DNA of 13,458 nucleotides from Deltaproteobacteria bacterium (lineage in GTDB: Bacteria; Desulfobacterota; Binatia; UBA9968), in NCBI GenBank assembly GCA_023250495.1, contig JAHFAP010000001.1, positions 1 through 13,458 on the forward strand, in the 5' to 3' direction. The stretch's first letter is position 1; each line of letters starts with the position of its first letter. The translations under genes were made by a program, and so were the position numbers. The notes below the pieces were generated by a model. That model saw nothing but the letters and a program-made list of their open reading frames with translations. It did no database searches and was not told the origin of the DNA. Positions 7,177 through 13,458 of this stretch are shown here, one piece after another.

Positions 7177-9484
7177 GGGACCGCCCGGTACAGGCAAGAG
7201 TGAGACAATCACGAACTTAATCGCAGCTGCTCTTTCAGCTGGTAAGCGCGTACTTTTTCTAGCTGAGAAAATGGCGGCACTTAACGTTGTTAAAGACCGA
7301 CTTGATCAAGCCGGCCTAGGAATTTTTGTCTTGGAGTTGCATTCAACAAAAGCCAAAAAGAAAGACCTTCTTAAGAATCTGGCTCAACGACTTGAGCAAC
7401 AAAAAAAGATCCGACCTCCGGCACGAATTGCGGAAGAACGTTGGGAGCTAGAACGACTAAAAAGAACCCTGACGAAGTACGTTAATCTGCTCAACACGCC
7501 CTTTGGAATAACGGGCAAAACTGTTCAAGAAATTCTCTGGGCAGTTCAACGTGCGAGAAGGAATGGCTTTCCCGAGGCAATAGATCGTGTGGTTCTCGAT
7601 CACGTGGTCGATTTGACCTTAAAGGATCTTGAGCGGGGTCAACAAGCACTGACGAGTCTAGAGAACGTTTGGAGCGAGATTTCGGTTCGTTGGAACTCCC
7701 CTGATCTTCACCCTTGGTCCTGGGTTGAGGCTGTCCTATCGCCTTTTGAAAATGAAGAGCTGGTCTCAGCAACGAAGGTTTGGCGGGACCAAGTTGTGCA
7801 GCTCATCTCAATAGCCACCGAGGCTAATGAAATTTCGGTCGGCATAAGTGTTGAGGCGCCAACAACTGCTCAACTCGAGACTGTGCGCAATACGATAGCC
7901 AGCCTTCCTCATGATGTGCCAGACAATCCCGATACGAGGTTATTGGCGCCTTTACAGGACAGCGATCTTCGCCGACAGGTTCGTGTCTATCACGACCTGT
8001 GCGTGCAGCGAGATGCAATCCAGCGGAGACTTTCAACAGTGGTTTTGACCATTCCCCCGACGAGCCGACACAAAGACATAGCTGAACTTGCCGAGCTAGT
8101 GTCAGTGCTCGGTGCCAGCGAACGATCTGTGGGTGAAATGCAGGATATAAAAAGAGAGGCTGAACAGGCCCACAAAGAATGGGAAGCGATTCAGCGTGCA
8201 TGCAATGAACTCAAATCTGTTTTAGGCGTTGCTTCATGTGAAACCCACAGTGACCTAAAGCTAGCGCTTGAAGCTGTTGCTCTCGTCGGTGCTACCCCAA
8301 AGTCTATTTTGGGACAGCGTCGGCCAAAGCTTGCAGAGGAGGAAGCGGAAGCAGTTCTTCGATGGGCACTTGGCCATTGCAGGGAACTGTCTGAAAAACG
8401 TGGCCATCTGGAAAAGCAATTTGATCTCCGACGAGCAGGGGACCATGCCCAACTGCGTAGAAGCGCATTTGTGTTGCGGGAAAGTAACTTTCTACGCCGG
8501 TTAGGGTCAACTTACAGGCAAGCCAAGCGCACGTGGCGGGATCTAACATTTGCGCCCAGGAAGCTATCCAGGGAAACGATGGCTCAGGAGCTCGAAAAAC
8601 TTGCCGCTCATTTGGAGGAGGTAACGTCGTTTGTTAGTCACCGCCAAATAAGTGAGCTCCTTGGCCCTCACTTCGATGGTCTCAATACCGACTTCGAAAC
8701 CTTTCTCCGTACCTCGGAATTCTTAATTTCTGCTAGGAAGTTAACAGCAGGCACGGACGACCTACGCTCAGGACTCCGAGCTTTGCTGTTGGGTGGCCAA
8801 CTTGAAGACCTTGACCAAGTTTGCGAGGTTGCTCAGAGTGAAACAATCCGCGCGTTGAGAAGGGGATTAGAGGTACTTTCTGCCAGAAAGGCAGAGAGTC
8901 TTCGAGATGCTGCCCTTGAGATCGACCGCTGCGTGCAAGCGGCGTCTCGCTTAGCCAGCGTTACCCCCGAGATCGATATCGTTCCTAGTATCAAGCTGAA
9001 GTGTCTTGAGCAGCTTGCAGAAGACTTAGCCGAGCTAGTCCGTATTGAGGCCGAAAGGAGAGCACTCTCGGCGGTCGAGGAGGCAATTGGAGCCACGGGA
9101 CTGGATCCTGTTGTAGATATGGACGTCGTAAAAATAACAGTCGACTTTGGCGATGACTTGGCCGCGGCCTTGCCAGGAGATCAACCTGCATTGACGCAAT
9201 ACCTGTTTTCGGAGGCTGTTAAAGAACGCCTCCCGAGACTTAAAGCATTGGGCTCGAGTATCGAATCAAGAATTGGAGCGAAGGTTGCGGCGCGTCAGCA
9301 AGTTCTCAGGCTGGCAGGAACAAGTGCAGGTTTCTTTGGGGCCGAATTCTCCCGTATGCCGTTGGATGCGCTGATGACTCGTCTTGACAGGGCGCTTGAG
9401 AAAACAGAAGAACTCACTGCCTGGGATAAGTTCATAAGGGTCAAGACGGAGGTGGTAAACGAACGCCTCTGGGAGATTATTTAG
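7151..9484 (+). CDS. Walker A and helical insert of the helicase (second fragment)
   Basis: This frame is really entered from 7145; the ATG at 7151 is an internal methionine with no Shine-Dalgarno. Motif I is GPPGTGKS at residues 10-17 of the fragment, followed by motif Ia-like GKRVLFLAEKMAALNVVKDR and the family block ELHSTKAKKK. The remaining roughly 650 residues are mostly charged helices. They include FLRRLGSTYRQAKRTWRDL, which is typical of the long insert between motifs I and II in these AAA_11/AAA_12-type helicases. About 900 residues separate Walker A from Walker B in the restored protein. The fragment ends at TAG 9482-9484 after ERLWEII, in mid-domain. Alone it could bind a nucleotide phosphate tail but lacks the catalytic Walker B, so it would be inactive. 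Confidence 0.83.
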   Translation: MAGKNLAIKGPPGTGKSETITNLIAAALSAGKRVLFLAEKMAALNVVKDRLDQAGLGIFVLELHSTKAKKKDLLKNLAQRLEQQKKIRPPARIAEERWELERLKRTLTKYVNLLNTPFGITGKTVQEILWAVQRARRNGFPEAIDRVVLDHVVDLTLKDLERGQQALTSLENVWSEISVRWNSPDLHPWSWVEAVLSPFENEELVSATKVWRDQVVQLISIATEANEISVGISVEAPTTAQLETVRNTIASLPHDVPDNPDTRLLAPLQDSDLRRQVRVYHDLCVQRDAIQRRLSTVVLTIPPTSRHKDIAELAELVSVLGASERSVGEMQDIKREAEQAHKEWEAIQRACNELKSVLGVASCETHSDLKLALEAVALVGATPKSILGQRRPKLAEEEAEAVLRWALGHCRELSEKRGHLEKQFDLRRAGDHAQLRRSAFVLRESNFLRRLGSTYRQAKRTWRDLTFAPRKLSRETMAQELEKLAAHLEEVTSFVSHRQISELLGPHFDGLNTDFETFLRTSEFLISARKLTAGTDDLRSGLRALLLGGQLEDLDQVCEVAQSETIRALRRGLEVLSARKAESLRDAALEIDRCVQAASRLASVTPEIDIVPSIKLKCLEQLAEDLAELVRIEAERRALSAVEEAIGATGLDPVVDMDVVKITVDFGDDLAAALPGDQPALTQYLFSEAVKERLPRLKALGSSIESRIGAKVAARQQVLRLAGTSAGFFGAEFSRMPLDALMTRLDRALEKTEELTAWDKFIRVKTEVVNERLWEII

Positions 9485-9505
9485 GCTTACGATGGAGAAC
9501 CCCTC

Positions 9506-11485
9506 GTGGACCTTGGCGAAGCCTATGGGAGGGTTTTCTGGCGCTCGTTGGCGAGGAAAGCCTTTGAACAACACGCCGAACTTAAAAGCCTTTCAGGCAC
9601 CACCCAGGACAGGGCACGGGATCGGTTCCGCGCAACTGACCAAAGATTAATGGAGTTAAGCCGACAGGAGCTCGCTGCTAAGCTCTGTCGTATGGATCCT
9701 CCTCTTGGCAATGACACGGGGCCGATGAGCGAATGGATCGAGCTTTCCCTGATTCGTCGACAGTCTCAGCTGCAGCGTCCACGTATTGCCATCCGGGATC
9801 TGCTTCGGCGCGCAGGGCGAGCCGTGCAAGTTCTTAAACCCTGCTGGATGATGTCGCCGATTTCAGTAGCCCAGTTCCTGGAACCTGAGAGTGTGGTGTT
9901 TGACATAATCGTTATCGATGAGGCGAGCCAGGTCAGGCCCGAAGAGGCTATCGGAGCGATTGCTCGTGGTCGTCAAGTCGTTGTTGTCGGCGATCCGATG
10001 CAGCTCCCGCCGACGGCGTTCTTCGAGCGAATTGATGCTTTTGACGACGAGGAGCAGTTAGATCTGGACGAAGAATCAATTCTAGATATGGCACTAGCTG
10101 CTTTTTACCCATTCAGACATCTGTGTTGGCATTACCGAAGCCGGCATGAAAGTCTGATTGCCTTTTCCAACAAGCAATTTTACGACGATCGCCTGATCGT
10201 TTTCCCATCATCAAGCCACGATGGTCGCCTCGGCGTAAAATATCACAAGGTGAACGCCGTTTACCAAGGTCGCGGCGGTAATTCACAAGAAGTGCGCATA
10301 GTAGCGGAGGCAGCTATCGATTTCATGAGATCCCGCCCGGATTGGTCGCTCGGCGTCGCAACTGTTAACCTCGAACAAGCCGAGCTCTTACGCCTGGAGA
10401 TAGACAGGCTGGTCGTACGGGATCAGGAGGCACAGAAATATATTCAGCAGTGGGAGGCAACGCTCGAACCGTTCTTCGTGAAAAATTTGGAGAACGTCCA
10501 AGGTGATGAGCGCGACTGCATTATGATCTCTACCGTCTACGGCCCGAATCAAGCAGGGCAAGTTATGCAACGTTTTGGCCCCATCAACCAAAAGACTGGC
10601 CACCGGCGCCTCAACGTCCTGTTCACCCGGGCCAAGTATCGTGTGGATCTCTTTACTTCTTTGACCTCAGCTGATGTGCACGAAGACGAGCATGTAAGCT
10701 ACGGAGTTAAGACACTAAAAGCTTATTTGGAATATGCGGCAACGGGGCGTCTGGAGTCAGGTACGGTCACAGAGAGACCCCCGGATTCAGACTTTGAGAT
10801 TTTCGTTGCTGAAGCCCTTAAGTCCAAAGGCTACGAAGTTGTACCGCAAGTTGGGGTGGCAGGCTTTTATATCGACATCGCCGTGAAACATGCCTCCTAC
10901 CCGCACGGTTACCTCGCTGGTATTGAATGCGACGGCGCTACCTATCATTCAGCTAAATCAGCGCGTGATCGCGACGCCCTGCGTCAGGAGATCCTCGAGG
11001 GCCTAGGCTGGAAGCTTTATCGAATTTGGTCTGTAGATTGGTTCAATAATCCAAAGGCTGAGTTGGCAAAGTTAATCAAGTTTCTCAAGGAACTGCTGCA
11101 TGGAGAGCAGTCTTTGTCTAGCAACAACCTGCCAATCCCAGGGATAAAATTCCCGACTCCTCAAGATGATTCAATCACATCGACCGCTAAAGAGTCCGCC
11201 CCAGGTCAAACCGAAGCTACCTTTCCTGACGACCGGGAAGAAAAGGCTCGTAAATCTCCTCTGTTGGCGGACGACGTAGAATGGGTAGTCACGAGGGGAG
11301 CTGCAACCTTCCGCAGATTGCGAAGATGGGGATTGGAAAATGGCAAGTTGCAGGAATCGGAACAAAAGCTGCTCTATTGGACTGCGCATGATTTGGACCG
11401 AAAGAAAAAGCCGTCTCCAGCGAACGCCCGTAAAGTAAGACGCATTTTCGAAAAGGCAGTAAGGGACGGCTTTGCTGAGGGATGA
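9506..11485 (+). CDS. Walker B to motif VI plus Vsr-like nuclease (third fragment)
   Basis: 659 codons from a GTG preceded by GGAG at 9494-9497 (eight-base spacing), so re-initiation 21 bases after the TAG is possible. It holds motif II DEAS (138-141), motif III GDPMQLPP (162-169), motif IV-like HYRSRHESL (209-217), motif V NVQGDERD (330-337) and motif VI HRRLNVLFTRAK (366-377), completing an SF1 (Upf1/Dna2-like) core. Residues 430-520 form a nuclease of the Vsr/MTES_1575 group: FEIFVAEAL, QVGVAGFYIDI (D457), GIECDGATYHS (E474, D476, H481), RDRDALRQ, and LYRIWSVDWF. A polar linker (535-590) leads to an unrecognised helical tail of about 65 residues. Without Walker A the helicase half cannot work, but the nuclease could fold. 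It ends with TGA. Confidence 0.86.
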   Translation: MDLGEAYGRVFWRSLARKAFEQHAELKSLSGTTQDRARDRFRATDQRLMELSRQELAAKLCRMDPPLGNDTGPMSEWIELSLIRRQSQLQRPRIAIRDLLRRAGRAVQVLKPCWMMSPISVAQFLEPESVVFDIIVIDEASQVRPEEAIGAIARGRQVVVVGDPMQLPPTAFFERIDAFDDEEQLDLDEESILDMALAAFYPFRHLCWHYRSRHESLIAFSNKQFYDDRLIVFPSSSHDGRLGVKYHKVNAVYQGRGGNSQEVRIVAEAAIDFMRSRPDWSLGVATVNLEQAELLRLEIDRLVVRDQEAQKYIQQWEATLEPFFVKNLENVQGDERDCIMISTVYGPNQAGQVMQRFGPINQKTGHRRLNVLFTRAKYRVDLFTSLTSADVHEDEHVSYGVKTLKAYLEYAATGRLESGTVTERPPDSDFEIFVAEALKSKGYEVVPQVGVAGFYIDIAVKHASYPHGYLAGIECDGATYHSAKSARDRDALRQEILEGLGWKLYRIWSVDWFNNPKAELAKLIKFLKELLHGEQSLSSNNLPIPGIKFPTPQDDSITSTAKESAPGQTEATFPDDREEKARKSPLLADDVEWVVTRGAATFRRLRRWGLENGKLQESEQKLLYWTAHDLDRKKKPSPANARKVRRIFEKAVRDGFAEG

Positions 11486-11577
11486 TCAGTGTTGGATCAT
11501 GGGGCCTGGCTTTGATTTCTCAACAATCCTTAACCTCTTCTTTGCAAATTCCTCCCAAAACGCTTAATTGAGTAACT

Positions 11578-12624
11578 TCACTTCACCATTCCGACAGTCT
11601 TAAAGAAACCCGCTTTCTCAAGAGCCTCGACAAACGAGTTGTCGAAAAACTCCTTCGGGTCGGAATTCTTGGCTTGCGGGAATTCCTTTTCATCCATATA
11701 GCCGAACTGCGCCTGGATGGCATCCGGCCGCACGGCGAGACTCATATCCCAATACGGCGCGAAGGCGTCGTAAGTTCCATCGACCGTCGGCGCGTCATCG
11801 ATCTTGGCGTATTTGGCGATCGCCTTCTTCGCCATCTCCGGCTGCTTTCTCGACAGAACCACGGCCTCGGCTATCGCCTTCAAAAAAGCATAGACGGTAT
11901 TCGGATTGCTCTTGAGATACTTCTCGGTGGTTCCGTAAGTCACTTGCAGGCCGGGAATATTCAATTTGCCGATATCCACCAAGAGATTCAGCCCAGCCTC
12001 TTTCGCCTTCAGCGTGTTCGGAGCGGACAGGGTTCCAGCAGACGTCTTGCCGCCGATGACCGAGCTCAGAATAGCCGGAACGGTTTGAACGTATAGAATC
12101 TGAACGTCCTTGTCGGGAGTCAAGCCGTTCTTTTTCAGCGCCTCCCGCGTAGCCGTGTCCAGGGCGGCGCGGGGGGTGCTAGCGGCAACAGTCTTGCCTT
12201 TAAGTTGCTGGACGGAACTGATTTCCTTGGCTCCCCACAGCTGAAACACAAACTGCTGCATCGTGCCGGCGAAGTATTTAACTTTGCCTCCATGCAAGCG
12301 CGCGTTAATGAGATCCGGGCCGTCGGTGTAGAAGTCAGCCTGCTCAGAGATCACGGCCTGGGCGGAGACTTGAGGTGTGAGAAGCTGAAGCTTGGCGCTC
12401 AGCCCATATTTTTGAAAAAGGCCTGCCTCGTAGGCGACCCATATGGGCGTGAAAGCCCCGCTTGGCTGAGCATAGGTAACGACGATATCCGTCTTCTCCG
12501 GCTTGCCTCCGACCTCGCTCTGGGCGAAGCTGAGAGAAGAGATGAGAACGGAGATCAGCACAAGTGGGCTCATCACGAGCTGCCTCCCGGCACTTTTATG
12601 AGTTTGAAGGCGCTTCGATATCAT
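11578..12624 (-). CDS. NMT1/THI5-like ABC transporter substrate-binding protein
   Basis: A 348-residue periplasmic binding protein of the SsuA/TauA/THI5-like class, which captures small organic compounds (sulfonates, pyrimidine-like or aromatic compounds) for an ABC importer. A signal peptide is clear: basic start MISKRLQTHK, hydrophobic core at about 16-33, probable cleavage after SFA (residue 34). The mature part has QPSGAFTPIWVAYEAGLFQK, the family signature near the N-terminus, then QLKGKTVAAS and a two-lobe layout. The ATG at 12624 is chosen because AAAGGAG lies just upstream; a longer frame from 12663 would add 13 Arg-rich residues before the signal peptide. No permease or ATPase gene is adjacent in the window; the upstream neighbour is recJ. 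Orphan binding proteins of this type are often numerous in soil and sediment bacteria. The ligand cannot be inferred. Confidence 0.9.
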   Translation of the reverse strand: MISKRLQTHKSAGRQLVMSPLVLISVLISSLSFAQSEVGGKPEKTDIVVTYAQPSGAFTPIWVAYEAGLFQKYGLSAKLQLLTPQVSAQAVISEQADFYTDGPDLINARLHGGKVKYFAGTMQQFVFQLWGAKEISSVQQLKGKTVAASTPRAALDTATREALKKNGLTPDKDVQILYVQTVPAILSSVIGGKTSAGTLSAPNTLKAKEAGLNLLVDIGKLNIPGLQVTYGTTEKYLKSNPNTVYAFLKAIAEAVVLSRKQPEMAKKAIAKYAKIDDAPTVDGTYDAFAPYWDMSLAVRPDAIQAQFGYMDEKEFPQAKNSDPKEFFDNSFVEALEKAGFFKTVGMVK

Positions 12625-12631
12625 TTCGCTT

Positions 12632-12638
12632 CTCCTTT
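12632..12638 (-). promoter_or_regulatory. Ribosome binding site of the substrate-binding protein gene
   Basis: AAAGGAG on the minus strand ends seven bases before the ATG at 12624. It decides the start in favour of this ATG over the one at 12663, and gives a normal signal peptide. Confidence 0.75.
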
Positions 12639-12647
12639 CACTCGCTC

Positions 12648-12661
12648 GCGTGCGCGCACGC
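12648..12661. repeat. 14-bp GC palindrome between recJ and the binding-protein gene
   Basis: GCGTGCGCGCACGC is a perfect palindrome lying 11 bases downstream of the recJ stop on the minus strand. No run of T follows, so it is not a standard terminator. It could be a protein-binding site or chance in GC-rich DNA. Confidence 0.4.
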
Positions 12662-12672
12662 ATTGGATCATG

Positions 12673-13458
12673 CTAGAGCCCTGAGATTTTTCCGTCCACG
12701 AGACGAAGCTCCACAGCTCGCGTCCCGTTCCATTCGTTTTCGCTCAACCGATAGACCAGATCGATCTTCGCTCCAAGCTGGAGTGGCAGATCCTTTCCCA
12801 TATTACCAAAAGCAACCGCATCTACCGACCTGCCGCCTTGTCGGAATCTCAAGCGAACTCCGCCGTTAAAATCGCGCCGCTCGGAGAGCTCAGCTCCCCG
12901 GGTTAGGAACAGAGGCTCGGGATTCCCGATTCCGAAAGGCTTAAGCGAGTCCATCTGGCGCAGCAGGGGAAAGCCGATCGCGGAAAATTCCAGCTCGGCG
13001 TCGACCTCCAGCACTGGAACGAGATCCTCCGGCGCCAAGCTGGCCCTGGCAGTTTCTTCAAAGCGATCGCGGAACAACGGAAACTTATCCTGTTTGATGC
13101 TCAAGCCTCCCGCATATTCGTGGCCGCCAAACTTCTCCAACAGGTCGCCGCACCGCTGCAGAGCCTCGACTAAATGAAAGCCGCGGATGCTGCGGCCGGA
13201 ACCTTTCCCTTCTCCGTCGCGAAAGCCCACGACCACCGTCGGGCGGTGAAATCGTTCTAAGATTCGCGAGGCGACGATTCCCAAAACCCCAGGGTGCCAT
13301 CCCTCTCGGCCCACGACGATCGAATAGCGATCCGGCAGAGATGGATCGGCCTCGATCTGCGACAGAGCTTCCTCTAATACGCGGGATTCCATGAGCTGGC
13401 GCTCGCGGTTATTTTCATCCAACTCCTGAGCGATCCGCAAAGCGACTTCGGCCGAATC
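12673..13458 (-). CDS. recJ: Single-stranded-DNA-specific exonuclease RecJ, C-terminal part
   Basis: The last 261 residues of RecJ, the 5'-3' single-strand DNA exonuclease of recombination and mismatch/base-excision repair; the N-terminal DHH catalytic domain lies beyond the window. The frame is open to the window edge, reading DSAEVALRIAQELDENNRER, so the TTG at 13438-13440 is an internal leucine codon, not a start. Seen here are the block WHPGVLGIVASRILERFHRP, the DHHA1 signature GKGSGRSI followed by EKFGGHEYAGGLSI (GGHxxAxG), then PFGIGNPEPLF at the start of the OB-fold DNA-binding domain, and VDAVAFG. All match RecJ closely, and the length from the GGH motif to the end is normal. It ends with TAG, 48 bp before the substrate-binding protein gene on the same strand. 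Confidence 0.95.
   Translation of the reverse strand, partial: DSAEVALRIAQELDENNRERQLMESRVLEEALSQIEADPSLPDRYSIVVGREGWHPGVLGIVASRILERFHRPTVVVGFRDGEGKGSGRSIRGFHLVEALQRCGDLLEKFGGHEYAGGLSIKQDKFPLFRDRFEETARASLAPEDLVPVLEVDAELEFSAIGFPLLRQMDSLKPFGIGNPEPLFLTRGAELSERRDFNGGVRLRFRQGGRSVDAVAFGNMGKDLPLQLGAKIDLVYRLSENEWNGTRAVELRLVDGKISGL

Larger units (their letters stand above)
5971..11485 (+). pseudogene. DUF4011-type SF1 helicase with Vsr/MTES_1575-like nuclease, interrupted twice
   Basis: One gene for a protein of about 1,837 residues is read in three pieces. The N-terminal piece ends out of frame because of an extra A at 7144; skipping it joins SSQMSAIL to DAMAGKNLAIKGPPGTGKS, as expected for the family. 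The second and third pieces share a frame and are separated by one TAG (9482-9484) in otherwise continuous coding sequence. Order: DUF4011 N-terminal domain; Walker A; a long helical insert; Walker B and SF1 motifs III-VI; a PD-(D/E)XK/Vsr-like nuclease of the MTES_1575 type; a short helical tail. DUF4011-helicase-Vsr proteins have been reported as single-gene anti-phage defences (called Hhe, from memory, unverified). Nearly all of 5.5 kb is open apart from two point lesions, so inactivation is very recent, an assembly fault, or recoded. The three pieces are also listed separately. Confidence 0.85.

Noticed and set aside
8304..8549. Minus-strand frames within the helicase gene
   Set aside because: Short, without domains, antisense to coding sequence with strong family motifs on the + strand.
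9482..9484. Reassignment of TAG as a sense codon in this organism
   Set aside because: TAG ends the TPR, permease, glycosyltransferase and recJ genes at natural protein termini in this same window.
12648..12661. Rho-independent terminator of recJ
   Set aside because: The palindrome has no loop to speak of and no T-run on the minus strand.
11578..12663. Upstream ATG at 12663 for the substrate-binding protein
   Set aside because: It would put an Arg-rich stretch before the signal peptide and overlap the ribosome site of the better start at 12624.

Overview
The window looks like bacterial chromosome from a moderately GC-rich, probably uncultured lineage. The gene types (solo NMT1/THI5-type binding protein, PAS/response-regulator hybrid, APC permease with a USP-like tail, GT4 enzyme, ORF6N protein) and the repeat-rich gaps recall Desulfobacterota, Binatota or Rokubacteria-like metagenomic genomes. 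That placement is an impression, not a sequence match. TAA, TAG and TGA all end recognisable genes, so the standard bacterial code applies.

Left part (1-5050), housekeeping and signalling: the 3' end of an SDR oxidoreductase (+); a nested inverted repeat filling the gap to a convergent small TPR protein (-); upstream of that, in the same transcription unit, a PAS-HisKA-REC protein with no ATPase domain (-). A divergent promoter region leads to an APC-superfamily permease with a degenerate USP-like tail (+). A 12-copy 7-bp tandem repeat separates it from a convergent family 4 glycosyltransferase (-), and three of the repeat units encode the last residues and stop codon of that enzyme.

Middle part (about 5100-11500), accessory: it is less GC-rich by eye. 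A promoter drives an ORF6N-domain DNA-binding protein that contains a perfect 14-bp inverted repeat. About 230 bp without a convincing gene follow. Then comes a very large DUF4011-type superfamily 1 helicase with a Vsr/MTES_1575-like nuclease domain near its C-terminus. This architecture is associated with anti-phage defence. The helicase is broken twice: one extra base just before the Walker A motif, at a CTT-AGA site that resembles +1 recoding sites, and one in-frame TAG between the Walker A and Walker B halves. All three pieces are otherwise open and motif-complete, so the lesions are very recent, are assembly errors, or are recoded.

Right part (11578-13458), housekeeping: a secreted NMT1/THI5-like substrate-binding protein (-) lies 48 bp downstream of the 3' portion of recJ (-), which runs off the window.

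The best candidate for an unusual system is the ORF6N gene plus the interrupted helicase-nuclease. The frame-shift site and the amber codon decide whether it is dead or conditionally expressed.
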